Shown here piece after piece: positions 16,681-25,394 of a DNA stretch of 60,223 bases. The stretch's first letter is position 1, and every line of letters starts with the position of its first letter. The notes under the pieces are model-generated. The model was not told the origin of the DNA. It made no database searches and saw only the letters and a program-made list of their open reading frames with translations. Source of the stretch: Verrucomicrobiota bacterium (GTDB lineage: Bacteria > Verrucomicrobiota > Verrucomicrobiia > Limisphaerales > UBA11358); contig JAGWNY010000018.1 in the NCBI GenBank assembly GCA_028872915.1, positions 1 to 60,223 on the forward strand, read 5' to 3'. Made by a program: the position numbers and the translations under genes.

Positions 16681-17727
16681 ATGTTTGAAGCCAAGGCTTA
16701 TGCGGCGCGGGACGCGAAATCGCCGCTCTCACCGTTCACCATTTCGCGCCGCGATCCGGGCGACGATGAGGTCCGAATTAAAATTCTTTATTGCGGCGTC
16801 TGCCATTCCGACCTGCACATCGCCCGCAACGAATGGGGCCAAACCACCTATCCCTGCGTGCCGGGCCATGAAATCGCGGGCCGTGTCACGCAGGCCGGCA
16901 AGGCGGTGAAAAAGTTCAAGGAGGGAGACATCGCCGCCGTCGGGCCAATGTGCGATTCGTGCCGTCAATGCGGCCCCTGCCGCGACGGACTGGAACAATT
17001 CTGCGAAAACGGGACGACGTTTACATACGGGTCGAAGGACAAGCGGCACGGCGGAATCACGTATGGCGGTTATTCGGAAAGCATCGTGGTGAGCGAGGCG
17101 TTCGCGGTGCGCATGCCTCAAAACCTGGACCTGGCCGGCGCCGCGCCGCTCCTCTGCGCCGGCATCACCACGTATTCGCCGTTGCGTTTCCACGCCGTTG
17201 GCCGCGGGAAAAAAGCCGGCGTGGCGGGGTTGGGCGGGCTGGGACACATGGGCGTGAAGCTCGCGAAGGCGCTGGGGGCGCGGGTGGTCGTCTTTACGAC
17301 CTCGCCCGGCAAGACCCAGGACGCCCTGCGCCTGGGGGCGGATGAAGTGGTGCTCTCGACAAACGAAGACGCGATGAAGAAGCACACCAACAGTTTTAAT
17401 TTTATCCTTGACACAGTTTCCGCGCCTCACGACATCAACGCTTATCTCCAATTATTGAGGCTGGATGGGGCGCTGGTCCACGTGGGCCTGCCGCCGGAGC
17501 CGATGGGCGTGGACGTGGGCAACCTCATTTTCAACCGGCGCAAATTTACCGGCTCGCTCATCGGCGGCATGGCTCAAACCCAGGAGATGCTGAATTTTTG
17601 CGGCGAGCATGGGATCGCATCGGACATCGAAATCATTTCCATCTCAAAGATCAATGAAGCCTACGGGCGGATGCTCAAAGGCGATGTGAAATACCGGTTT
17701 GTGATAGACATGGCGTCGCTGAAGTGA
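16681..17727 (+). CDS. NAD(P)-dependent zinc alcohol dehydrogenase, CAD/YahK type
   Basis: 348 aa medium-chain dehydrogenase. The catalytic zinc site is in CGVCHSDLH with GHE; the structural zinc is bound by the four cysteines in CDSCRQCGPCRDGLEQFC. The Rossmann motif is GVAGLGGLGHMGVKLAKALG (~182-201). SLIGGMAQTQEML near the C-terminus is typical of the YahK/cinnamyl-alcohol-dehydrogenase subgroup, which reduces aldehydes broadly. The start at 16681 (MFEAKAY) is preferred over an ATG 12 bp upstream, because homologues begin MFEAKAYA and AGG lies 4 nt before it. It converges with the hybrid kinase gene, leaving 22 bp. Confidence 0.93.
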   Translation: MFEAKAYAARDAKSPLSPFTISRRDPGDDEVRIKILYCGVCHSDLHIARNEWGQTTYPCVPGHEIAGRVTQAGKAVKKFKEGDIAAVGPMCDSCRQCGPCRDGLEQFCENGTTFTYGSKDKRHGGITYGGYSESIVVSEAFAVRMPQNLDLAGAAPLLCAGITTYSPLRFHAVGRGKKAGVAGLGGLGHMGVKLAKALGARVVVFTTSPGKTQDALRLGADEVVLSTNEDAMKKHTNSFNFILDTVSAPHDINAYLQLLRLDGALVHVGLPPEPMGVDVGNLIFNRRKFTGSLIGGMAQTQEMLNFCGEHGIASDIEIISISKINEAYGRMLKGDVKYRFVIDMASLK

Positions 17728-17749
17728 GCGAACCGGCTGAATCTTCAGG

Positions 17750-20122
17750 TCAGGGCGCGTCGAGGGATTCGCGGACGCATTGGAGCAATCGTTGCGGCTC
17801 GAAGGGTTTTTCCAAAAAATTCGCATTGTGGCGCAAGGGGGAATTTTCGCCGAGCATGTCGTCGCTGTAACCGCTGCAATAGATGATCTTGAGCGAGGGT
17901 TTGTCGGCCTGCATTTTACAGCCCATCTCATGGCCGGAGGGACCGTCGGGCATCACCATGTCGGTGATGACAAGGTCAATTTCGTCGCGCCGTTCGTTCC
18001 ACAGTTCCAGGGCGTCATTGGCGGACCGGGCTTCATGGATGCGGTAGCCGGCGCGGCCCAGGAGGAGGCGCAACAACTCGCGCACCGCTTCTTCATCTTC
18101 GACAATCAGGATGGTCTCCCTTCCGCCGCGCGGCTCGGCGGCGGGCCGCTTCAGGGGATTGGGCGCGGTCGTTGCCGACTGCCGGGGCAAAAAAATGCGG
18201 ACCGTTGTTCCCTGCCCCACCTTGCTTTCCACGTGGACCCATCCGTCGTGCTGCTCGACGATGCCGAATACGGTGGCCAAGCCCAGGCCGGTGCCCTTGC
18301 CAATGTCCTTGGTGGTAAAGAACGGTTCGAAGATGTGCGGCAGGTGTTCGGGCGCGATTCCCGCCCCGGTGTCAGCCACGCTGCAACGGACGAATTGCCC
18401 GCGGCGTTCGCCGGCGCCGGGGGTTTGGGCGTCCACGGTGACTGTGGCCACCTCAACGGAAAGGGTTCCGCCCTTGGGCATCGCGTCGCGGGAATTAACG
18501 GCGAGGTTCACGAGGACCTGTTCGAGCATGTTCATGTCCGCGCGCACCGGCGCCCCTTCCGGGGCATAATGGGCTTGAAGCGTGATATGTTCGCCAATGA
18601 GCCGCTGCAGCATTTTGGTCATGTTTGCCACAATGTCATTGAAGTCGGCCGGCTTGATCTGCATGGGATGGCGGCGGCCAAATGCGAGAAGCTGGCGGAC
18701 GAGGTTCGCCGCCCGTTCGGACGCATTGAGCGCCTGCTCTATGGCCGCGGCTTCATCGGACCTGGAATTGAGACCCATTCGCAGCAGGGACAAATTTCCC
18801 TGGATGACGGTGAGAATATTGTTGAAATCGTGGGCGACGCCGGCGGCAAGCTGGCCGAAGGCATCCATCTTCTGGGCGTGACGGAGTTGTTCCTCCAGGC
18901 GTTTATGCTCGGTGACGTCTTCGTATGTGCCGAGGACGCCAATTACTTTTCCATCCTTGTCGAACAACGGAACCTTGCTCGTGCGAAGCCAGCCGGTGCT
19001 GCCATCGGCCTTGATTTGAGGTTCTTCATAATCAAGCTTTGGGCGGCCGGTTTCCATTACTTCGCGGTCATCGGCGCGAAATGTCTCGGCTATCGCCGCG
19101 GACACCGTTTCAAAATCCGTCTTGCCGATCAACTTGGCGGGATCATCGTAACCGCAATCGCGGGCCAACGGTTTGTTGCAACCGACATAGACGGAGTTTC
19201 TATCCTTCCAGAAGACCCGCTGTGGAATGGTATCCAGGATCGTGCGGAGCATTTGCTGAGATTTGAACAACTCCTCCTCCATTCGTTTGCGTGAACTGAT
19301 GTCAATCTGGATTCCCTGCGAACCGATGATCCGCCCATCGTGGGAAAAGACGGGCGATTTGATAACGTAGAAATGGCCGATGGAGCCGTCAGGCAGGTGG
19401 AATCGCTCCTCCAACTCGATGTTCTCGCCCGTTTTCAGGATCATTTCATGATGATCGGCGCCGCGAATCAATCCCTCCTGAGCGGCGGGACCGGCGCCGC
19501 CCACATCAAGTTGCGCCGCCAGTTCGCGGGGAGTTTTCCCCATGATTTGGGTTCGTTCAAGTCCGAGCAACCGGCAAAAGCCCGGATTGACATAAACGTA
19601 GCGGCCTTCGTAATTCTTCCGGAACAGATTGGCGCGGATATGCTCGACAAAGGATTGAAAAAGCGATTGGGATTCCAGCAACGCTTGTTCAACGTGTTTG
19701 CGGGCCGTGATGTCCTGGAGAAAGCCCTCGTAAAAGACAATTTTCCCCTGGGCGTCGCGAATGGCCCGCGCTGTTTCCGAAGCCCAGGCCGCTGTTCCGT
19801 CCCGCCGCCGCACCTGGCATTCGAAGGCCGTAATCTGCCCGTGTCGTTCAATGCGGCGCTTGAATTCGTCACGTTTTCCAGGGTCCACGTATCCCTGCCG
19901 CGCAATATCGGTCCGCTCGCGAATCAATTGTTCCACGGAATCGAAGCCAAGAATACGGGCCATGGCGGGATTCGCGGCCAGGAATCTGCCGTCCGGCGTC
20001 GTCTGGAAAATGCCTTCGCAGGCGTTTTCAAAAATCGAACGGTAATTGATTTCGAAGCCCGGCGACGCCGCTTTCTTTTCCTCCGGTGACGGAGGCGTGG
20101 CGCTTTTTTTGTTGGCCCGCAT
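17750..20122 (-). CDS. Orphan PAS-PAS-PAS hybrid histidine kinase with C-terminal receiver
   Basis: 790 aa cytoplasmic sensor with no transmembrane segment. PAS/PAC repeats lie at ~23-140, ~150-275 and ~290-408, each ending in a typical PAC motif. The dimerisation H-box is VAHDFNNIL with phospho-acceptor His431, and the HATPase domain at ~525-645 has N543, DTGAGIA and GTGLGLATVFGIV. The receiver domain at ~668-788 has acidic EDEE, phospho-acceptor Asp721 (VITDMVMPDG) and Lys772. It is the PleC/CckA-like 'HDFNN' group that phosphorylates its own receiver. No response regulator is adjacent, so output is probably through phosphotransfer elsewhere. It is divergent from the OlsB-like gene across a ~190 bp promoter region. 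Confidence 0.93.
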   Translation of the reverse strand: MRANKKSATPPSPEEKKAASPGFEINYRSIFENACEGIFQTTPDGRFLAANPAMARILGFDSVEQLIRERTDIARQGYVDPGKRDEFKRRIERHGQITAFECQVRRRDGTAAWASETARAIRDAQGKIVFYEGFLQDITARKHVEQALLESQSLFQSFVEHIRANLFRKNYEGRYVYVNPGFCRLLGLERTQIMGKTPRELAAQLDVGGAGPAAQEGLIRGADHHEMILKTGENIELEERFHLPDGSIGHFYVIKSPVFSHDGRIIGSQGIQIDISSRKRMEEELFKSQQMLRTILDTIPQRVFWKDRNSVYVGCNKPLARDCGYDDPAKLIGKTDFETVSAAIAETFRADDREVMETGRPKLDYEEPQIKADGSTGWLRTSKVPLFDKDGKVIGVLGTYEDVTEHKRLEEQLRHAQKMDAFGQLAAGVAHDFNNILTVIQGNLSLLRMGLNSRSDEAAAIEQALNASERAANLVRQLLAFGRRHPMQIKPADFNDIVANMTKMLQRLIGEHITLQAHYAPEGAPVRADMNMLEQVLVNLAVNSRDAMPKGGTLSVEVATVTVDAQTPGAGERRGQFVRCSVADTGAGIAPEHLPHIFEPFFTTKDIGKGTGLGLATVFGIVEQHDGWVHVESKVGQGTTVRIFLPRQSATTAPNPLKRPAAEPRGGRETILIVEDEEAVRELLRLLLGRAGYRIHEARSANDALELWNERRDEIDLVITDMVMPDGPSGHEMGCKMQADKPSLKIIYCSGYSDDMLGENSPLRHNANFLEKPFEPQRLLQCVRESLDAP

Positions 20123-20271
20123 GATTGCTGACGTTGGAACCGTATTTTCCTACAATTCCGCCTGTATAAACACAAGCGAAAAGGAAAGGCAAATTCGATT
20201 CCTTTTCCACCGCCACCGGCCGGCGCCATGACATGCCCGGCGAAATAACGATGCTCCGCCCCTCCGCGAAA

Positions 20272-20300
20272 AAGTAACCGCACGGTAACGCTATTGACAC
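20272..20300 (+). promoter_or_regulatory. Candidate Pho box upstream of OlsB/OlsA-like genes
   Basis: Three 7-bp units begin at 20272, 20283 and 20294: AAGTAAC, CGGTAAC and TTGACAC. They are spaced exactly 11 bp apart with 4-bp spacers. This is the same architecture and core (GTAAC / TGNCAC) as the five-unit array before the phosphate porin in this window. It lies immediately before the aminolipid acyltransferase gene, whose homologues are phosphate-starvation induced in other bacteria. It is weaker than the porin array (three units, two with mismatches). Confidence 0.6.
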
Positions 20301-20314
20301 AAATGATTGCCAGC

Positions 20315-21076
20315 ATGAAAAACATGAAACCCGCGCCGGTTCTTTTGTTGGCCGCCCCGCCCGCCCAATACACCGTGCGGCTGGCAGCCGGCGCCGCGGA
20401 CATCCGCGCGGCGCAGGCATTGCGTTTTGAGGTCTTCAACGTGGAGATGGACGAGGGCCTCCAGGAATCCCGCGCCACGGGCCTGGACGCCGATTGTTTC
20501 GACGCCGTGTGCGATCATCTGCTGGTCGAACATTTGCCGTCGCAACAAGTGGCGGGCACTTACCGGCTCCAGACAGGGGCGGCCGCCGCCGCGAATCTGG
20601 GCTACTACTCCGCGCAGGAATTTCACCTTGAAGAATTCGAGCCGCTGCGGCGATGCGCCGTTGAGGCGGGGCGGGCCTGCATTCACCGTGACCATCGTCA
20701 TATCACCGTGCTGGGACTGTTATGGAAGGGGATTGCGAATTATGCGCAACGGCACGGCGCGCGGTTTCTCTTTGGCTGCAGTTCGCTCACGTCCCAGGAC
20801 CCCGTCGCCGGCGCGTCGGTGTATGCCGAATTGTGCCGGAACCATCTTTCGCCGATGCCGTGGCGGGCGCGCCCGCGCGCGGAATATGATTGTCCGCTGC
20901 ATAGCCTGTCGCAAGAGCCTCAAAAAATTCCCAAGCTCCTTCAGGCTTATCTGGCAATTGGCGCGAAAATTTGCGGGCCGCCGGCGCTGGATTGGCGGTT
21001 TAAAACGATTGATTTTCTGACCATGTTGGATTTGCAAGCCATGCCGCCGCTGGTGCGGCGGCGTTTTCTGGATTGA
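20315..21076 (+). CDS. OlsB-like GNAT N-acyltransferase (ornithine/aminolipid synthesis, putative)
   Basis: About 253 aa GNAT-fold protein of the OlsB/hemolysin-like acyltransferase group. It has an N-terminal LRFEVFNVEM (R/F-rich) motif, DAVCDHLLVE, AGTYRLQTG, VEAGRACIHRDHR and FLFGCSSLTSQDP, in the order seen in acyl-ACP:ornithine N-acyltransferases. The probable reaction is transfer of a 3-hydroxyacyl chain from ACP to the alpha-amino group of ornithine or another amino acid. The start is uncertain: ATGs lie at 20303, 20315 and 20324. Those at 20315 or 20324 leave room for the Pho-box-like array that ends at 20300. A PlsC-family acyltransferase follows 31 bp downstream, the classic olsB-olsA arrangement. 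Confidence 0.8.
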   Translation: MKNMKPAPVLLLAAPPAQYTVRLAAGAADIRAAQALRFEVFNVEMDEGLQESRATGLDADCFDAVCDHLLVEHLPSQQVAGTYRLQTGAAAAANLGYYSAQEFHLEEFEPLRRCAVEAGRACIHRDHRHITVLGLLWKGIANYAQRHGARFLFGCSSLTSQDPVAGASVYAELCRNHLSPMPWRARPRAEYDCPLHSLSQEPQKIPKLLQAYLAIGAKICGPPALDWRFKTIDFLTMLDLQAMPPLVRRRFLD

Positions 21077-21107
21077 CGCCCGGCGACGCCGCATTTCAAA
21101 TCCGCTC

Positions 21108-21929
21108 ATGACAGGCTTCCGCCGGTATCCGCTTCGCGTCATCGGACGTTTTCTTCTCTTTGTGGCGGTCGTTGTCGGCGCATTCGCCGATTATTTTTTC
21201 ACCTTTGGCGTCGGGCGAAAGAAGGCCGCCTCGACGGCGCGGGCAGTCTGGCTCCAGCGGCACAGCCGCCGCACGCTCAAAATTCTCAAGCTCGTTCCCA
21301 GGGTCCACGGTCCGGTTCCCTCCGCCGGGCTGCTGATCTCAAATCATTTGGGTTACCTGGATATTCTCGTGTATTCCTCAATTGCTCCAATGGTTTTTGT
21401 ATCGAAGCGGGACGTGAAATTCTGGCCGGTTGTGGGCGCTTTGGCGCAATTGGGGGGGACGGTATTTGTGGACCGCCGGCGGCGGACGCAGGTCGGCGAG
21501 GTCAACGATGAAGTGGAGGCGGCGCTGGATTCCGGCGCGTTGGTGGTGCTGTTCCCGGAAGGGACCAGTTCCAATGGCGGGCAGGTGCTGCCGTTTCGGA
21601 CGGCCCTGCTCGAACCGGTTGTTTCGCGCGGCCAACCGGTCTCCATTGCCTGCATTCAATATGCGGTGGAAGACAGCGACGTGGGCCAAGAGGTTTGTTA
21701 CTGGGGAAACCACACTTTTTTTCCCCATTTCCTGAATCTATTGAGCAAAGAGAAGCTTCGCGTGGCGATTCAATTCACCACTTTTGCGCCCGGCACGGCC
21801 AGCCGGAAGGAATTGGCCGGACAGTTACGGCAGGAGGTTGAGAAACTGAAACCAGGATGCGCGGAAATGCTGGGGGCACTACGACCGATGACCGGCGGTT
21901 CGTCCGTTTGCCAGAGTCGGCCGGAATAG
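21108..21929 (+). CDS. PlsC/OlsA-like 1-acyl-glycerol-3-phosphate / lyso-lipid O-acyltransferase
   Basis: 273 aa. An N-terminal membrane segment (~10-33) is followed by the catalytic HX4D motif, seen as NHLGYLD with His80 and Asp85. Block II follows the pattern KRDVKFWPVVG, and block III is LFPEGTSSNGG (FPEGT at 150-154). It acylates a lyso-lipid on the cytoplasmic face of the inner membrane. Pairing with the OlsB-like gene suggests O-acylation of lyso-ornithine lipid (OlsA role). A general phosphatidic-acid synthesis role (PlsC) is the alternative. It converges with the SNF2 helicase gene, 49 bp away. Confidence 0.85.
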   Translation: MTGFRRYPLRVIGRFLLFVAVVVGAFADYFFTFGVGRKKAASTARAVWLQRHSRRTLKILKLVPRVHGPVPSAGLLISNHLGYLDILVYSSIAPMVFVSKRDVKFWPVVGALAQLGGTVFVDRRRRTQVGEVNDEVEAALDSGALVVLFPEGTSSNGGQVLPFRTALLEPVVSRGQPVSIACIQYAVEDSDVGQEVCYWGNHTFFPHFLNLLSKEKLRVAIQFTTFAPGTASRKELAGQLRQEVEKLKPGCAEMLGALRPMTGGSSVCQSRPE

Positions 21930-21978
21930 ACGGGTTCAAAGGCGGAGCCAATAACCGTCGCATCCCGACCAACCCTAC

Positions 21979-24900
21979 TTAATCTTCCGCAAAGAGATAT
22001 TCGAGGTCGGTTGCGGTGAGGCTGTGGGCGAAACCTTCCTCGCCCAGGACATCGGCTATGGTCTGGGCCTTGTTTTGCTGGAGTTCCCAGATTTTTTCCT
22101 CGACGGTCCCGGGCGCAATAAGGCGATAGGCGTTTACGGTATGGGTTTGGCCGATGCGATGGGACCGGTCTATGGCCTGGGCTTCGACAGCGGGATTCCA
22201 CCAAGGATCGTAAAGGACCACGTAGCTGGCATTAGTCAGGTTGAGGCCGGTGCCGGCGGCGCGCAGGCTCAAAAGAAAGACACCTGGCTTGGTATCCGTC
22301 TGGAAGGCATTGACCACGTCCTGGCGCGCCTTGGTTTGGCCGGTCAGGACATGAGTGGGAATGGCACGGGCGGCGCATTCCTTTTCCAGCAGTTGGAGCA
22401 TCTGAACGAATTGGGAAAAGACAAGCACTTTCTGGCCGTCGGCTATGAGCGGGTCGAGCAATTCAAAGAGGGTTTCGGTCTTGCCGCTGGGGGCGTCGCT
22501 GCCGACAAGGGAGGGATGGCAGCAAATCTGGCGGAGCCGGGTCAGGGCGGCCAGGATGTGCATCTTGCTTTTGTTCAATCCCTGCTGTTCGACGGCCTTC
22601 ATCACCTGCTCGCGGCTGCGGCGCAACTCCGCCAAGTACAGCTTGCGCTGCTCGTCGCCGACGGGGCAGTCGCGGCGCTCTTCAATGCGGTCAGGGAGGT
22701 CTTTGGCGACGTGCTTTTTGAGGCGGCGCAAGAGCAGCGGACGGAGTTTGGCCGACAGCCGTTTGCGGGCGATGCGCTGGGCGTTTTCGACGCCCTGGCC
22801 GCGGGGTTCGTAGGTTTCGAGGAATTGTTCCTGGCTGCCCAGATAACCGGGCTGGATGAAATCCACAATGCTCCACAAATCCAGCAGCCGGTTTTCGAGC
22901 GGCGTGCCGGTGAGGGCCAGCTTGTGGTCGCACTCCAATTGCTTGACGGAATGGGTGACCAAGGCTCCGGGGTTCTTGATGAACTGGGCCTCGTCCAGAA
23001 TGACGGCGCGAAAGGCGAACTTCTGCAACTCCTCAAGGTCGCGGCGCAGGAGGGCGTAATTGGTCACGATCAGGTCGTGCTGCGGAATTTGCCGCCGGAG
23101 GTTATGGCGCGCGGCGCCGCTTTCCAGCACGAGCACTTTGAGGCCGGGCGTGAATTTTTCGGCTTCGCGCCGCCAGTTGTGGAGGACGGACGCCGGGCAT
23201 ATAACCAGCGACGGCTTTGGATGTTGGTTTCTGGCGGCTCCTTCCTTGAGCCATGCCAGCCACGTCAACGTTTGGAGCGTTTTGCCCAGGCCCATGTCAT
23301 CGGCCAGAATGCCGCCGAGTTTGATGCGCACCAGATGCGCCAGGAAATCGAAGCCGTCCTTTTGATACGGCCGCAATTCAGCGCGAAGGGCCCGGGGCAA
23401 TTCGGCATTGGGAATGCCCTGGAACTCCGAAACGCGCCGCCGCAATTCCCTGGCTTCGGACGAATCGGCGAATCGTGAAAATTCGTTTTCGGCCAAGTGG
23501 GCCACGTTTTCCATGCCCACTTTTTGCGGGACAAGGACCAGGCCTTCCACGCCCATTTCCGCCATCGCTTCATGCGCGCCCTGAACGGCGGCAGTGTCCA
23601 ACTCAATCCAGCCCGAATTGGGCAGTTTGACAAACCGTCCGGTCGCCGAGGCGAGCCGTTCCAAGTCGGCCTTGCTGAGCTTTAATCCCTCCGCCTCCCA
23701 TTCGGCGGAGACGGACAGCCAGTCAATACCGCTGCCTTTGACAATCAACCTGGGTTTGAGCTGGCGAGGCGCGAGGAACAGGCGATGGAACGCGGCGTTG
23801 CCCAGGAATTCCGAGTCTTCGGGCCGGGACGCCCAGGCTTCGGCGAGGGCAACGAGAAAGTTTTCATTCGCATCGCCGACCCATAGGCCGGGTTCCGGCG
23901 TAAACCAATCCAGCTTGCGCAGCCACTGGACCGCCTGCCACAACCGCGGATCGTCCAGCAGTTCGGGCTTGCCGGCGCCATGTTTCCTTTCGCCGTTTCG
24001 AATCCATTCGCGCCCGTCCCAACACCAGACACTGGAGTCACGCTGGCTTTTGGCCAGCAGCCGCAGCCGCAAGGTGTCCTCGGCGAGTTCAAAGAGAAAT
24101 TGAGGAGCGGCTTTGTGAGTCACGCAAAGCTGCTCCCAATCCACCCCGTCACGGGACTGCGTTTTGCGCAGGTGCAGCAGAAGGCGATGACTTAACTTGC
24201 GCACCGGAACACTCGGCCGGTGGGCCAGATATTTCATTACCGGCGGAGGCGGAGCGTCGCGCAGCAGATAAAACGCATTGCCGACCAAAGCCAGCGGCGG
24301 ATGATGATTAAAAAAGCGCGCCTCGGCGATGGAATGAAAGACGCCATTGGGAAGGGCGAAACGATGGGTAAAGGACAGCTCCTTGTCACCGTTTTCCAAG
24401 TGCGGCACCACGGTCAGCATCTGGCCGCGAAATTGCAAGGAGCGGCCATCATCAAATTCCAGCCGGTCGGTCTGCCCCCAGCGCGCCAGCCATTGAAGAA
24501 GTTCCACATCCGATAAAATCACGAGATCGTCGCCGTCGTCCCGATGGCGATGGGCATCGGCCAGCCACTGAATGAATTCCCAGTCTCGCGGCGCGAACAA
24601 CTCCTGTTCATGGGTCGCGCGGACGACCAAATCAATCAAGTCCCTTATATGACGGGGTTTTTGGCCGGTGCGGGGGCGGGAAAGAAGAAATTCGACGGCG
24701 AGACGGTGGCGAAATGGCTCGGCGGGATGCGGCTGGGGACGACAGACCACCCGAAGAGTCGCCCGCGGCACGTCGAGAAGCGGCAGGGAGGGCGGAGCGA
24801 GCCATTTTTCCAGCGCCTCGACAAGCCGGGTCTCCTGCTCGGCTTCCTCGGCCCGGGCAAATCGCTCCGGACTGGCATGGACCTGGAGTTCGGGCGGCAC

Positions 24901-25245
24901 TGGACGCTTCGCGCGCAGAAAAAGAAAGGCCAGCTCCTCCAGACGGGTCCGGCCCTGGGCATTCAACAGACGCGGCCACCAACTCGTGTCCGGGAAATCG
25001 CCCCGCGACAGCGATAATTTTTCAAAATAATCTTCGAGCAACAGCCACGCCCGCTGCGAATCCGGGCAGGCGGCGAAATTGCGCAAAATTTCCTCCCGCC
25101 CGCCCACCGTCTCCTTGGAATCGGACAATTCGCGGCGCAAATCGGCAAAGGCTCCGTAAGTCTGGGCCAGGACTTTATGATGGGCATCGTACTTTGTAGC
25201 GCCTGATCGCGCCGCCGCTCCGTTTCTAGGCGAAATTTTGGGCAT
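21979..25245 (-). CDS. SNF2/HepA-family DEAD-like helicase
   Basis: 1088 aa Swi2/Snf2-type ATPase. The N-terminal ~610 residues are a long region of bacterial SNF2-associated type (DNA/RNAP-contacting, no SWIM zinc motif seen). The helicase core follows, with motif I ADDMGLGKT (~645), DEAQ motif II (~750) and motif III LTGTPLENRLLDLWS. The C-terminal RecA lobe (~890-1040) contains LVFSQFVQMLQLLE, LSLRAAGTGLNLT and AIDRSHRIGQ. It translocates on double-stranded DNA, remodelling protein-DNA complexes or recycling RNA polymerase. It lies 149 bp downstream of dnaN on the same strand. Long plus-strand frames through it are shadows. Confidence 0.93.
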   Translation of the reverse strand: MPKISPRNGAAARSGATKYDAHHKVLAQTYGAFADLRRELSDSKETVGGREEILRNFAACPDSQRAWLLLEDYFEKLSLSRGDFPDTSWWPRLLNAQGRTRLEELAFLFLRAKRPVPPELQVHASPERFARAEEAEQETRLVEALEKWLAPPSLPLLDVPRATLRVVCRPQPHPAEPFRHRLAVEFLLSRPRTGQKPRHIRDLIDLVVRATHEQELFAPRDWEFIQWLADAHRHRDDGDDLVILSDVELLQWLARWGQTDRLEFDDGRSLQFRGQMLTVVPHLENGDKELSFTHRFALPNGVFHSIAEARFFNHHPPLALVGNAFYLLRDAPPPPVMKYLAHRPSVPVRKLSHRLLLHLRKTQSRDGVDWEQLCVTHKAAPQFLFELAEDTLRLRLLAKSQRDSSVWCWDGREWIRNGERKHGAGKPELLDDPRLWQAVQWLRKLDWFTPEPGLWVGDANENFLVALAEAWASRPEDSEFLGNAAFHRLFLAPRQLKPRLIVKGSGIDWLSVSAEWEAEGLKLSKADLERLASATGRFVKLPNSGWIELDTAAVQGAHEAMAEMGVEGLVLVPQKVGMENVAHLAENEFSRFADSSEARELRRRVSEFQGIPNAELPRALRAELRPYQKDGFDFLAHLVRIKLGGILADDMGLGKTLQTLTWLAWLKEGAARNQHPKPSLVICPASVLHNWRREAEKFTPGLKVLVLESGAARHNLRRQIPQHDLIVTNYALLRRDLEELQKFAFRAVILDEAQFIKNPGALVTHSVKQLECDHKLALTGTPLENRLLDLWSIVDFIQPGYLGSQEQFLETYEPRGQGVENAQRIARKRLSAKLRPLLLRRLKKHVAKDLPDRIEERRDCPVGDEQRKLYLAELRRSREQVMKAVEQQGLNKSKMHILAALTRLRQICCHPSLVGSDAPSGKTETLFELLDPLIADGQKVLVFSQFVQMLQLLEKECAARAIPTHVLTGQTKARQDVVNAFQTDTKPGVFLLSLRAAGTGLNLTNASYVVLYDPWWNPAVEAQAIDRSHRIGQTHTVNAYRLIAPGTVEEKIWELQQNKAQTIADVLGEEGFAHSLTATDLEYLFAED

Positions 25246-25394
25246 TTGAACAGTTAGACTGCCATTTCGTCATACGACACGGCGTTGGTCAATCTAAAAC
25301 GGAGAAAAAAACACTTCGGACCGCATTTTAACCTCACGCGGCGGACGCTACGGGCGCGAAAAGTGAATCAATTCAAAGAAAATCCCGTCTTGCG

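Noticed and set aside
17474..17489. Second parS-like palindrome (TGGTCCACGTGGGCCT)
   Set aside because: Four mismatches to the 16-bp consensus; ParB sites rarely tolerate that many.
18225..18240. Third parS-like sequence (CTTTCCACGTGGACCC)
   Set aside because: Only the central CCACGTGGA core matches; four mismatches elsewhere.
17780..19294. 504-codon plus-strand open frame opposite the hybrid kinase
   Set aside because: Exactly antisense to kinase domains with all motifs intact on the minus strand; translation shows no family.
22024..23478. 484-codon plus-strand open frame inside the SNF2 gene
   Set aside because: Antisense shadow of a clear helicase; no motif or signal of its own, typical of GC-rich antisense frames.
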